Source: NIES-981 sp040399265
GTDB lineage: Bacteria; Cyanobacteriota; Cyanobacteriia; PCC-6307; Cyanobiaceae
DNA: 64,000 nucleotides
Direction: 5' to 3'
NCBI GenBank assembly: GCA_040399265.1
Contig: JBBASO010000005.1
Coordinates: forward strand, 1-64,000
The notes under the pieces are model-generated. The model was not told the origin of the DNA and did not search any database. It saw only the letters and a list, made by a program, of their open reading frames with translations. The translations under genes were made by a program, and so were the position numbers. Shown one piece after another: positions 40,936 to 52,228 of this stretch (positions are counted from its first letter, which is position 1; each line of letters starts with the position of its first letter).

Positions 40936-41679
40936 TCAGTTGCGCAGCCCTTCGATGAAGGCGTCAAGGCTGCGCAGGCCAGCTGCCACCCCCGAGCCCC
41001 GGTCGCTGGCCAGTACAGCGAGCTGCGCCTCCAGATCAGGCTTCTCGTCGAACCGCGCCGCCAGCCTGTAGCCATCGGGATCGCGGCGATACAGCTCCCA
41101 GGGGCCTGGGTAAGCAAACCGAAGGGCCCGTTCCTCCAGGGGCTGGAGGGCGTAGGCGGGCTGCCATTCGGCCAGAAATCCACGGCGACGCTGGCGGGCC
41201 ACACTGCCGATCCCCACCGCCGCATCCTCGAGGCTGCCGTTGAGGATCACCACCGTGCCCGGATGGGCCTGGCACATCTGTTCAAACTCCAGGTACTCGG
41301 GCTGGGCCGGTGCCACCGCCAGCAGCAGTTCAAGCGCCGAAGACTCGGTCTCCACCTCCGAAGCAACATCAGAGTCGGTGGCAGCGCCGATGGCCTGCTG
41401 ACGCCGCAACTGGCTGCGCAGGTCATCAATCCGCTCTGCCAGCGCCGCGGCATCGCGGCGGGCCAGGGCAGCGGCACCCGCATCGGCAAACAGCAGGCGG
41501 GGCTGCTGCCCGGCACTGATCAGGGCCTCCGCTAGGCGCAGCGCCACCGGCAGGATCCGCAGCCCCTCAAATCGCCACTCCACGGTCCAGCGGCCACGCG
41601 ACGCTCTCGGCAGAGCAGCCAGAACGGCCGCAAGCGCCTGGGCTTCGGCGGAGCGCAGGTCAGCAGGCAGCATCGGCAT
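40936..41679 (-). CDS. DUF1995 family protein
   Basis: 247 residues. The N-terminal LPADLRSAEAQALAAVLAAL and RWTVEWRFEGLRILPVALRLAEAL are the conserved DUF1995 opening, with LLFADAGAAALARRD next. The C-terminal ERALRFAYPGPWELYRRDPDGYRLAARFDEKP is the other hallmark. Plant relatives include LPA3, which helps photosystem II core assembly, so a link to photosynthesis is possible but not shown. It lies 20 bases downstream of the cysteine desulfurase. Confidence 0.85.
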   Translation of the reverse strand: MPMLPADLRSAEAQALAAVLAALPRASRGRWTVEWRFEGLRILPVALRLAEALISAGQQPRLLFADAGAAALARRDAAALAERIDDLRSQLRRQQAIGAATDSDVASEVETESSALELLLAVAPAQPEYLEFEQMCQAHPGTVVILNGSLEDAAVGIGSVARQRRRGFLAEWQPAYALQPLEERALRFAYPGPWELYRRDPDGYRLAARFDEKPDLEAQLAVLASDRGSGVAAGLRSLDAFIEGLRN

Positions 41680-41699
41680 GGATCCCTCTCGTGGGGACC

Positions 41700-42875
41700 T
41701 TACGGGTTCGGACTGAGGCGTTGTCGAACCCGTTCCAGAGCGTTCGGGAAGCCGGCGACGTCAGCGGCGCTCAGCCAGGGTCCGAGGCTGATCCGCAATC
41801 CGCTGGCGGCCTCAGCCTCGCTGCAGCCGAGGGCCAGCAGCACCGCACTGGCGCTTGAGCCGCTGCTGCGGCAAGCGGATCCACTGCTCACGGCATACCC
41901 CTCCTGCCAGAGCTCTCGCACCAGATCACGACCGGAGAGCAGCTGGCTGGCCTGGTCGCCGACCAGCAGGCTGATGTGGTGCGGCAGACGGGTTTCCGGA
42001 TGAGCAAGGGGATCGGTGCCGCTCAGCTGGAGCCCCGGCAATGTCAGCAGCACCTGCAGCAACCCGTCGCGCAAGGCCTCGGTATCGGCACGTTGCTGGC
42101 GATTCTCCTGCCTCAGTTCCAGTGCTCTGGCCAGTCCTGCTGCCAAGGCGACGGGCTCGGTCCCTGCCCGCAGCCCCCACTCCTGACCGCCGCCAGCCAG
42201 AAGTGGTTGCAGCGATAGGCCGTGGCGCACCAGCAGGGCACCGATGCCGCGCGGACCCTGGACCTTATGGGCCGCCAGGCTGAGCAGATCCACCGGCAAG
42301 GCAGCGAAATCCAGGGGCCGCTGACCGACCACCTGCACGGCATCGACATGCAGCAGCACCCCTGCCCGTCTGCAGACCTGGCCAAGCAACGCGATCGGCT
42401 GCAGGGTTCCCACTTCGCTCTGGCCCCAGATCAACGACACCAGCTGGGTCGGCGTGACCAGAGCGTCTGCCAGTACGGCGGGATCGAGCAGGCCCTGCCT
42501 GTTCACAGGCAGGCGTTCCACCTGCCAGCCCTGCCGCGCCAGTTGCGTCGCCGCCGCCTCGGTGGCCGGATGCTCAATGCTGGAGATCAGCAGGCGGCCT
42601 CTGGGAAGCGTTGCCGCGACCCCGAGCAGGGCCAGATGGATCGACTCGGTGCCACCTGATGTGTAGATGAGCTCCTGCGGCCGGCAGCCGAGCAGCTCGG
42701 CCGTACGCCAGCGGGAGCGCTCCAGCAGTTCGGCTGCGGCCAGTCCGTAGCCATGCAGGCTGGATGGGTTGGCCCAGGCTGTGGCCTGGGCCGCTGCCAT
42801 GGCCTCCAGCACGGCGCCGGCCGGTGGCGTGGTCGCAGAGGCATCCAGGTAGACAGCCCGAACCGACGAAGCCAT
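41700..42875 (-). CDS. Cysteine desulfurase (NifS/IscS family)
   Basis: 391 residues, class V PLP enzyme. YLDASATTPPAGAVLEAM and NPSSLHGYG open it; TSGGTESIHLALLG, LLHVDAVQVVG and the PLP Lys in SLAAHKVQGPRG (near 204) follow. The mobile Cys loop is SSGSACRSSGSSAS. It removes sulfur from Cys for FeS clusters and thiolation. The loop with GSACRS groups it with class I NifS/IscS-type enzymes. Its ATG directly follows the dapF stop, so the two are coupled. Confidence 0.9.
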   Translation of the reverse strand: MASSVRAVYLDASATTPPAGAVLEAMAAAQATAWANPSSLHGYGLAAAELLERSRWRTAELLGCRPQELIYTSGGTESIHLALLGVAATLPRGRLLISSIEHPATEAAATQLARQGWQVERLPVNRQGLLDPAVLADALVTPTQLVSLIWGQSEVGTLQPIALLGQVCRRAGVLLHVDAVQVVGQRPLDFAALPVDLLSLAAHKVQGPRGIGALLVRHGLSLQPLLAGGGQEWGLRAGTEPVALAAGLARALELRQENRQQRADTEALRDGLLQVLLTLPGLQLSGTDPLAHPETRLPHHISLLVGDQASQLLSGRDLVRELWQEGYAVSSGSACRSSGSSASAVLLALGCSEAEAASGLRISLGPWLSAADVAGFPNALERVRQRLSPNP

Positions 42876-44039
42876 TCAGAGTTCCAGGCCCCCCTGGCGC
42901 TCGAACCGGGCGCGGGTGCGCGACTCCAGGGAGTTCGTGGCCAGGGCGACCAGATCATCGAGGGAGCTGGACGCGAGCAGAGCCGCCACCCGCGCCTGGG
43001 CCTCGCTGGAGGCGCAGGCGTCCGGCCGGATGCAGCCATTCACGCAAGCCTGAGCACAGTTGACGGGCGGCTCGCCTGCCATCGGCTCTGCCTGCAGCTC
43101 TGGAGGCATCGGCGTGGCAGGCACTTTCGGCACGGTGGGCTCTGCCTGCAGCGACATCGCCTTCGTCTCCCACAGCCGAGGGGCAATCACAGCGTCAAAC
43201 ACCGCCTCGGCGGGGCCTGTCATGAAGAGATGCCCGGAGTCGTGATCCCAGGCCACCAGGAGCGCCCCACCTGGCAGGTCGAGACGGGCGGCGCCCTCGC
43301 ACAAGCCGAGGCGGTGGCAGACCACCAGGGTGGCGCATGCACCCGTGCCACAGGCCAGGGTCGGGCCAGCGCCGCGTTCCCAGACCTTCATCGCCAGGTG
43401 GGTCGGGCTGAGCACTTGCACAAAGTGCACATTGGTGCGTGCGGGGAAGGCCGGGTGCACTTCCAGTGCCGCACCCCAGCGCTCCAGTTCGATGGCCTCC
43501 AGATCCTCAACCGGAATCACCACGTGGGGGTTGCCCATCCCGGCCGCACCCACCGCAAACACCAGCCCGGCGGCCTCGATCTCTCCTTGGGGGATTCCGG
43601 CTTCACCAACGGCAAGGGTGGTGGGCACGGCCTCGGGCTGGAGGAACGGAACGCCCATGTCGACCCGGATCGCACCGCTGGCCTGAAGTTCCGGCACGAT
43701 TCGGCCAGCCAGGGTCTCGATCTGCCAGCTGCGTCCGGGCTGATCGCCGTCACTGTCGGCAAGAAAACGGGCCAGGCAGCGGATGCCGTTGCCGCACATT
43801 TCGGGTTCGGTGCCATCGGCATTGAAGATGCGCATCCGCCAATCCCCTCCCTGCCTGGGCGGCAGCGCCAGGATCACCCCATCGGCACCGATGCCGAAAC
43901 GACGGTCGCAGAGCCGCTGGATCCGTTGGGGTGTCAGCCCAAGAGAGTCGTCCGTTTCGCTGCCGCGGGCATCCACCATCAGGAAGTCGTTGCCCAGACC
44001 CTGGTATTTGCTGAACTGGAGCACGATGGAAGCAAACAC
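42876..44039 (-). CDS. dapF: Diaminopimelate epimerase with Cys-rich C-terminal extension
   Basis: Converts LL- to meso-diaminopimelate for lysine and peptidoglycan. FSKYQGLGNDFLMVD, then the first active Cys in NADGTEPEMCGNGIRCLARF and the second in GPTLACGTGACATLVVCHR, are all intact. At 387 residues it is about 100 longer than usual. The extra tail has a Pro/Glu linker and a Cys-rich patch (NCAQACVNGC, PDACASS), then a helix with LASSSLDDLVALATNSLE. This tail resembles a separate small cyanobacterial Cys-rich domain, but I cannot confirm a family. The gene is divergent from hfq across only 17 bases. Confidence 0.92.
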   Translation of the reverse strand: MFASIVLQFSKYQGLGNDFLMVDARGSETDDSLGLTPQRIQRLCDRRFGIGADGVILALPPRQGGDWRMRIFNADGTEPEMCGNGIRCLARFLADSDGDQPGRSWQIETLAGRIVPELQASGAIRVDMGVPFLQPEAVPTTLAVGEAGIPQGEIEAAGLVFAVGAAGMGNPHVVIPVEDLEAIELERWGAALEVHPAFPARTNVHFVQVLSPTHLAMKVWERGAGPTLACGTGACATLVVCHRLGLCEGAARLDLPGGALLVAWDHDSGHLFMTGPAEAVFDAVIAPRLWETKAMSLQAEPTVPKVPATPMPPELQAEPMAGEPPVNCAQACVNGCIRPDACASSEAQARVAALLASSSLDDLVALATNSLESRTRARFERQGGLEL

Positions 44040-44056
44040 AGCCTGCTGCGAATCCT

Positions 44057-44296
44057 ATGCAGAGCTTTTTCGATCGTCGTGCCCCGACCCTCGATACGGC
44101 CCAACCGAGCATTCGCCACATTCAGGATCTGATCCGGCGGGAAGCGCCGGTGGCGATCCGGATGGGCGATGGCCACGAATTCGAAGGGGTCCTGCGCTGG
44201 CAGGACCTTCAGTACTTCGCTCTCGACCAGGGCGACGCGCGGCCGTTGGTGCTGATCAACCGCCATGCTGTGAGCGTGCTGCGCTCCCTGACTTGA
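44057..44296 (+). CDS. hfq: Hfq-like RNA-binding protein, cyanobacterial type
   Basis: 79 residues. It matches the divergent cyanobacterial Hfq: QPSIRHIQDLIRREAPVAIRMGDGHEFEGVLRWQDLQYFAL is the Sm1 part, and PLVLINRHAVSVLR the Sm2 part. The usual enterobacterial KH-type motif is replaced by NRHAV. In Synechocystis the homologue affects motility through pilus proteins rather than classic sRNA pairing; that is known of the family. It lies 49 bases ahead of leuS on the same strand. Confidence 0.9.
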   Translation: MQSFFDRRAPTLDTAQPSIRHIQDLIRREAPVAIRMGDGHEFEGVLRWQDLQYFALDQGDARPLVLINRHAVSVLRSLT

Positions 44297-44345
44297 TCGG
44301 GCCTGTGGCACCATCCAGGCTTGTCGCCAACCGTGCAGGCCTGCC

Positions 44346-47015
<2,670 letters not shown>

Positions 47016-47049
47016 GCCGTAACTTGGCCTGACCCTTCACCTGCATCGC

Positions 47050-47649
47050 ATGCATGCCCTGCCGCTCCATCTCGCCGCAGGCAGTGATGTGCATCAGAGC
47101 CTGTCGGCATTCGCGGCCGAGCACCGGCTGAACGCCTTCGTGCTGAGCGTGGTGGGAAATCTCAGCCAGGCGGCATTCCAGTGCCCTGGGCAGGCAGGGC
47201 CGACCGTGGTGAGCGGCGATCTTGAGATCATCAGCCTGCAGGGAACCCTTGCTCCAGACGGCGTTCATCTGCACCTCAGCCTCTCGGATGGCACGTGCCA
47301 GGTATGGGGGGGACACCTGGAACCCGGCACCCACGTTCAGAAGGGAGCCGACCTGCTGATCGGTGTGCTGCATCAGGCCGAGGCCACCTCAGCGGCGTTT
47401 GATGGCGATGGAATGGCAGCAAGCCAGCCCAACCAACCTCGTCTGCAGATTGTGGTGCGGGAGGGGTGCCCCTGGTGTCGCCGCGCCCTGCGGATGTTGC
47501 ACAGTCTTGCCATTCCCTATCTGCAAGTGGAGGCGAGCGAGCCAGGACCGGTTCCCCAGATCCTGATCGACGGAGAGCTGGTCGGCGGGTACGACGCCCT
47601 CACCGAGCTCCATGCCAGCGGCGCCCTGGCCGCCCTGAGCGGCCTCTGA
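47050..47649 (+). CDS. PPC (DUF296) domain fused to glutaredoxin-like domain
   Basis: 199 residues. The first 110 form a PPC/DUF296 fold: LAAGSDVHQSLSAFAAEHRL, VLSVVGNLSQAAF, and HLHLSLSDGTCQVWGGHL with the family His pattern. Residues 131-199 are glutaredoxin-like: a CPWC redox motif (Cys 140 and 143) in VREGCPWCRRALRML, a cis-Pro site in GPVPQILIDG and a closing GGYDALTEL. Both parts lie in one clean frame with no internal stop. Stand-alone PPC proteins are thought to bind DNA or ligands. I infer a redox-responsive PPC protein. It follows leuS by 34 bases. Confidence 0.82.
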   Translation: MHALPLHLAAGSDVHQSLSAFAAEHRLNAFVLSVVGNLSQAAFQCPGQAGPTVVSGDLEIISLQGTLAPDGVHLHLSLSDGTCQVWGGHLEPGTHVQKGADLLIGVLHQAEATSAAFDGDGMAASQPNQPRLQIVVREGCPWCRRALRMLHSLAIPYLQVEASEPGPVPQILIDGELVGGYDALTELHASGALAALSGL

Positions 47650-47656
47650 TCAGCCC

Positions 47657-48205
47657 ATGCAGGCCTACAGGCTCCATACCCTGGCCGGTTGCACCCTCGC
47701 CATCGGCCGCTACCCGCACTTCCTCTACGACGCCACAGGCGGCATCGCGAGCGGGTGCTGTCCTGACGGGCGGGACGGGCGCATCCGCTTCCCGTCGGAA
47801 ACGATCACCATTCCGCCGCTCACCTCTCGCTCCACCCGGATTCTCGGTCTTTCCCTGCCTCCCGGTCTGATGATCGCGATCGAGCCGGAGCTGCTGGAGG
47901 GCGAGTTCAACAGCAGCAGCGGCAGCTTGACACTCCAGTTCCAGGCGCGTTTTCACCTCCAGGCCGCTGGCCTGATTCGACCTGCCCCGCTCTGGATCGA
48001 TGCACGGCTCAGCACGGCCGCAGCGGCGCTGGCGGGTCATGCGCGCTGGGGTGCACAGGGCGGTTCACCCCTGAGTCCCAGCGGCGCAGCTGTGCTGGTG
48101 GGGGTTGCCGACGTTGCGCCCAGCGGCAGCGGCTGGCTGGATCGGTTCCTGGGGCTGCCGGAACAGGCGCTGGCCCGGCTGCGGCTGCGGCTTGAGCCTG
48201 CGTGA
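47657..48205 (+). CDS. Conserved cyanobacterial protein of unknown function
   Basis: 182 residues. FLYDATGGIASG, RFPSETITIPPL, RILGLSLPPGLMIAIEPELLEG, LQFQARFHLQ and GSGWLDRFLGLPEQALARL look like a beta-rich lipid- or ligand-binding fold of the DUF1997 kind, but I am not sure of the family. Seven bases separate it from the PPC-glutaredoxin gene, so they are likely an operon. Confidence 0.75.
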   Translation: MQAYRLHTLAGCTLAIGRYPHFLYDATGGIASGCCPDGRDGRIRFPSETITIPPLTSRSTRILGLSLPPGLMIAIEPELLEGEFNSSSGSLTLQFQARFHLQAAGLIRPAPLWIDARLSTAAAALAGHARWGAQGGSPLSPSGAAVLVGVADVAPSGSGWLDRFLGLPEQALARLRLRLEPA

Positions 48206-48272
48206 CAGTTCACTGCGGAATCGGCAAGCCAGCACAAGCTCAACAGAGTGGTCAAACTCGCCCGCCTGAACC

Positions 48273-48455
48273 ATGTCGATCGGCACGGTGTTTCTTGAAG
48301 CACTCCACACCGGTGTGATCACACCGGCGGAACTGCAATGGCTGACCAGCCATCAGGCCCAGTTCAGCCGGGTGGAGGAAGCGACCGCCCTGCGGCTGGG
48401 CCGGCTTCTGGATGCGGGCACGATCCAGCTGGGCTGCCGCATTCAGGCCCGTTGA
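48273..48455 (+). CDS. Small conserved helical protein (60 aa)
   Basis: MSIGTVFLEALHTGVITPAE continues LQWLTSHQAQFSRVEEATALRLG and ends GCRIQAR. The helix pattern is tight and matches a small protein I recall as widely conserved in marine picocyanobacteria. Function unknown. Convergent with pgi, four bases apart. Confidence 0.75.
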   Translation: MSIGTVFLEALHTGVITPAELQWLTSHQAQFSRVEEATALRLGRLLDAGTIQLGCRIQAR

Positions 48456-48459
48456 GAGC

Positions 48460-50067
48460 TCAGCTCTGGCGGAAGACCAGGCCTGCAGGATCGCCCCAGC
48501 TGCCCTCCACGGCGAGATCGGCATGGTTGGCGCAGCGATGTCGCAGGATCCAGAACAGCGGCTCTGGGCTGTCACACCCCAGCTCAGCAGCCAGCTGCCC
48601 CAGCGAGCGGGGTTGACCATCTGCCAGGGCCGACTCAAGCCGCCCCTGCAGGTCGAGAATCGCGGCTGCGGCCTTCTTGCCAGCCTCAACGCCGGGCTGG
48701 TCGTAGGCATTGATGTTCACCAGCTCGGCATAGAGACCAACAGCCCGCTCAAACAGGGCGATCAGGGCGCCAAGGCGGCGCTCATCAAAGCAGCCCAGAG
48801 TGATCGAGAGACTCTGCCGGCCCCCCTCCATCAGGGCAGAGCGCGTGCCCTGCAGGAAACCGTCGAGAAAGTCGCCGGGACGCTCCCCCCCAAGATCGGG
48901 CAGATCCGTGGAATCGTCCAGGGCTTCGATGAAGGTGACAAAGAAGTTGTCGACGCCATCACGCAGTTGCTGAACGTAGGCGTGCTGGTCAGTTGAACCC
49001 TTGTTGCCATAGACGGCGATGCCCTGGTGCACTACCTCACCCTGACGGTTGAGGCGCTTGCCAAGGCTTTCCATCACCAGCTGCTGCAGGTAGCGGCTGA
49101 ACACCTCAAGGCGATCGCGATAGGGGAGCACGACCATGTCTCGCCGACCCTGACCGTCTCCTGCCACGTACCAGGCTGCAGCCATCAGCGCGGCAGGGTT
49201 ACCGCTGAGGTCGGCCACCCGGGTGGCCGCATCCATGGCGGCGGCACCCTCGAGAAAGGCATCGATGTCGGCACCGATCAGGGCCCCGGGAAGCAGACCC
49301 ACGGCACTGGTGATGCTGGTGCGCCCGCCGACCCAGTCGAACATGTCGAACCGCGCCAGCCAGCCTTCCGTTGCGGCGAGCTGATCGAGCTGGCTGCCCA
49401 GCATCGTCACCGCGACTGCCTGCTCCGCCCAACTGCAGCCGAGACGTTCGAGACGGGCCCGCACCTGGCCCATGCCGATCCTGGGCTCAGGCGTGCTGCC
49501 TGACTTGCTGACCACAACGACCATCGTGGTGCGAAGCCGCTCACCGAGGGAATCAAGCGTGCGGCTGATGCCCTTCGGGTCGACGTTATCGATGAAGTGC
49601 AGGGGCAGACCCCTGCCCTCCTCTCCGAGCGCCCGCAACATCAGCAGCGGACCCAGTCCGGAGCCGCCGATGCCGATCCAGATCACATCGGTGAAGCGGC
49701 CTGCCTCCAGCTGTTCGCGGCTGAATGCCTGGATGCGCTCCACCTCCGCAGCGATGTGCTCGGACGTTGCTGGATCAGGCGCGAGTGCGGGGGTGCGCAG
49801 CCAGTAGTGGCCAACCATGCGCTGTTCATCCTGGTTGGCAATCGCGCCACCTTCAAGCGCAGCCATCGCCGCAAAGGCGGCTTCGAAGCGTGGCGCCAGA
49901 CCCTGCAGGTGCTCAGGGTTCAACGCCATTCGGCTCACGTCCAGCCAGATCTGCAGATCGTCATCGAACCACAACAGGTCGCAGAAGCGACGCCACTGGC
50001 TGCCAGGGTGCGCGGGGTCGAACGCAACAGTGTTCAGAACGACCTGATGCTGATCGGCGGTGTCCAT
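48460..50067 (-). CDS. pgi: Glucose-6-phosphate isomerase
   Basis: About 535 residues. VIWIGIGGSGLGPLLMLRAL and the sugar-phosphate site VVVVSKSGSTPEPRIGM appear, followed by MFDWVGGRTSITSAVGLLPGALIG. The catalytic Glu and His region includes GKRLNRQGEVVHQG and STDQHAYVQQLRDG. It interconverts glucose and fructose 6-phosphates. I prefer ATG 50067 (MDTADQH); GTG or ATG at 50094 adds nine unlikely residues. Confidence 0.94.
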   Translation of the reverse strand: MDTADQHQVVLNTVAFDPAHPGSQWRRFCDLLWFDDDLQIWLDVSRMALNPEHLQGLAPRFEAAFAAMAALEGGAIANQDEQRMVGHYWLRTPALAPDPATSEHIAAEVERIQAFSREQLEAGRFTDVIWIGIGGSGLGPLLMLRALGEEGRGLPLHFIDNVDPKGISRTLDSLGERLRTTMVVVVSKSGSTPEPRIGMGQVRARLERLGCSWAEQAVAVTMLGSQLDQLAATEGWLARFDMFDWVGGRTSITSAVGLLPGALIGADIDAFLEGAAAMDAATRVADLSGNPAALMAAAWYVAGDGQGRRDMVVLPYRDRLEVFSRYLQQLVMESLGKRLNRQGEVVHQGIAVYGNKGSTDQHAYVQQLRDGVDNFFVTFIEALDDSTDLPDLGGERPGDFLDGFLQGTRSALMEGGRQSLSITLGCFDERRLGALIALFERAVGLYAELVNINAYDQPGVEAGKKAAAAILDLQGRLESALADGQPRSLGQLAAELGCDSPEPLFWILRHRCANHADLAVEGSWGDPAGLVFRQS

Positions 50068-50503
50068 GCGGATGGTCCCCGGAAGTGGCCTCAACCAACA
50101 AAACCTATTGCTGACCGAGACTCAACATCGTGTCAGGGGCCGGCCATCAGACCGTGCCAGAGCGCTCCAGTGACCATGAAGCAGACCTTAAGATCCGCTT
50201 AGGAGCCCCAGGTGTGCCGTACGGAAACTGGCTAAGCCCAAGCTGTCATTCGAAAAGTCAGCGCGAAAATCAGCAATATCCGCACATTGCTCCCACCACA
50301 CGGTCCGCTCTTTCCAGGTTCTGTCCTCTTCCAGCTGCGTCTGTGCAGGAACGGCAGGCCCTTTTCGTTTCAATCAGCAGGCCTCGGCCATTGGTGCTCG
50401 GCAGTTCACTGGCTGTGACACCACCTGACTTCGGCACCGACGCATTTTAATTACTCCACGTTTTCATCGCGATTCCTCTGATTTCTGTCTCCGTGTTGCC
50501 CTG
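50068..50503. other. Gene-free intergenic stretch
   Basis: About 435 bases between the divergent pgi and transglycosylase-like genes. It is less GC-rich than its surroundings, and I saw no convincing coding frame. It should carry both promoters. I saw no recognisable sRNA signature such as the Yfr1 core. Confidence 0.5.
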
Positions 50504-51334
50504 GTGACCATCGCTTCTGGGATTCAAAACCGGTGCAGGCAGTGCTGGCACCGCCGAGCCTGGCGACAGCCGCTTTCGGCATTTGCCGTTTCAGTCAGCC
50601 TGGGAATCAGTCTGATCGCATCCGGAAGTGCGCCGGCCCCGAAGCGTTGGGTGGGTATTCAGCATGACCATGGCTCAAGCTGGTTGGGCACAGATCCGCT
50701 GTATTTCAGCCCTGAGGAGCTGATCGAGCTGCGCCGCCGGTTTGGGGTGCATGGTCCCCAGCCTCCGCTGGCCCAGCTGTTCAGCGAAGGGATCGATCAG
50801 TTGCAGCCGCTGCGGGCCCATACCCTGAGCCGTCTCGAAGAGCTCCGCCCCCTCATCCTGAGCGAATGCGCCCGGCGCCAAGTGAATCCGCTGCTGGTCA
50901 CTGCCGTGCTGTTTGATGAGATGCGCCATGCCAAGCCGGGAGAGAACCATCCCGTGGCCGCTCACTCCGGCCTGTTCAGTACCCACGGGCCTGCCCAGCT
51001 CGGCATCGGCGAGCTGGTTCATCAGGGTCTGCTGCCGGCCGAGCCCACCCCGGAACAGATCAGCTGGGCCCGCGACCAGCTGCTTGATCCGAGTCGCAAT
51101 GTGATTCTGCTGGTGGGTAAGTTCAGCCGGCTCCAGCGTGAGCTTGGCCTGCCCACCGATCGGATGCTCGAGGCCAGTCGCAGCTCAAGGGAGGCCAAGT
51201 CGCTGGCGGTGCTGGCCTACCTGCACAACGGCAAGCTCGACTATCCGCGTCGCATCCTCGCCTCGATGCAGGATCCAGAGCTGCATGCTCTGTTATATGG
51301 CGAGCGGCAGGCGGTTGTCTCACCGATGATCTGA
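50504..51334 (+). CDS. Exported lytic-transglycosylase-like protein
   Basis: 276 residues with an N-terminal hydrophobic segment (LSAFAVSVSLGISLIASG). VNPLLVTAVLFDEMRHAK and THGPAQLGIGELV recall the Glu and GPMQI-type motifs of lysozyme-fold transglycosylases, with the DE pair at the catalytic place. A later AVLAYLHNGKLDYPRRILASM fits the C-terminal helix. I am not certain of the family (DUF1402 is another option). It lies convergent with an amidase, 21 bases apart. Confidence 0.6.
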   Translation: MTIASGIQNRCRQCWHRRAWRQPLSAFAVSVSLGISLIASGSAPAPKRWVGIQHDHGSSWLGTDPLYFSPEELIELRRRFGVHGPQPPLAQLFSEGIDQLQPLRAHTLSRLEELRPLILSECARRQVNPLLVTAVLFDEMRHAKPGENHPVAAHSGLFSTHGPAQLGIGELVHQGLLPAEPTPEQISWARDQLLDPSRNVILLVGKFSRLQRELGLPTDRMLEASRSSREAKSLAVLAYLHNGKLDYPRRILASMQDPELHALLYGERQAVVSPMI

Positions 51335-51355
51335 GTCAGGCTCGTTCTGGCCGAT

Positions 51356-52228
51356 TCATCCACAGAGGAGCTGTAGGTCCTGCAGGCGTGCCTGAAGTTC
51401 CCCCCATTGGAAACTGCGTGGATCTGCCCGCTCACCGGCTAGATCGACCGCGCGATGGGTGGTGATGTGATCAGCCGCAATTGGGTAGGTCTGCATCCAG
51501 AGTGCCAGCAGAGCTGCCAGGCCGTCGTACTGCGCCTGGCTGTAACCGCTGTGAACGGCGCCATCATGCTCGCCATCGGGTGGCGTTTCCAGGCTGATGT
51601 GCACGGCGAAGTTGTTCACCGAGCCACCGACCGCCGGATTGGTCACGGCCCACTGCCCACGGAACGCTGAGTTGCCGGCTCCAAAGGCCCGTTTGCTGGG
51701 ATCGAGCAGCAACACCACCGATCCGTCCTGGCCGATCAGGGCGTGGTAGCTGACCTGGTCTTCGTCGCGCGGGTGTGGAGTGCGAAAGGTGTTGATGGCC
51801 GACTGCATGCCATACACTGTTTCATGGAGCACCACGAGCCGGGGCGTGGAATCCAGCGGATTGCCGAACGCGTCGCGGTTGAAGCGCTCGCCGTAGTTGG
51901 TGGGATCGATACGGATGCGACGGGGATTGGCGCGCAGATCGGCGACCCGGGCCACAAGTCGCTGCTGGCGCTCGCTGACCGCTGCAGAGCAGCTGCGGGC
52001 CAGTGGGGAGGACCAGGCAGGTCTGGCGGGGGGCAGCGGCGCCGGCCGCATTGCGGGCTCAGGGCTTGGCTGGGGGGAGCCGAAAGCATCCAGCAGATCG
52101 AGAACTGAGGGCTGGTCTGACCCTGCCCCAGGCGCTGTGAGATCACGGGCCAGCCAACCGATGCCTCCCAGTCCCAGCACTGCGGCAGCAAGGCCGGCAA
52201 GCAGCAGTGGCTGGGAGCGTGGATTCAT
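51356..52228 (-). CDS. N-acetylmuramoyl-L-alanine amidase
   Basis: 290 residues. An N-terminal helix (LLLAGLAAAVLGLGGIGWL) anchors it. A Pro/Ser-rich linker precedes the amidase_2 fold: RLVVLHETVYGMQSAINTF, YHALIGQDGSVVLLLDPSKRAFGAG and THRAVDLAGERADPRSF. The first His lies in LHET, and later ones are in THRAVD. This zinc enzyme cleaves the MurNAc-peptide bond. It overlaps the M61 peptidase gene by four bases. Confidence 0.87.
   Translation of the reverse strand: MNPRSQPLLLAGLAAAVLGLGGIGWLARDLTAPGAGSDQPSVLDLLDAFGSPQPSPEPAMRPAPLPPARPAWSSPLARSCSAAVSERQQRLVARVADLRANPRRIRIDPTNYGERFNRDAFGNPLDSTPRLVVLHETVYGMQSAINTFRTPHPRDEDQVSYHALIGQDGSVVLLLDPSKRAFGAGNSAFRGQWAVTNPAVGGSVNNFAVHISLETPPDGEHDGAVHSGYSQAQYDGLAALLALWMQTYPIAADHITTHRAVDLAGERADPRSFQWGELQARLQDLQLLCG

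Noticed and set aside
50130..50450. 106-residue plus frame between pgi and the next gene
   Set aside because: Composition is not protein-like and no domain is seen.
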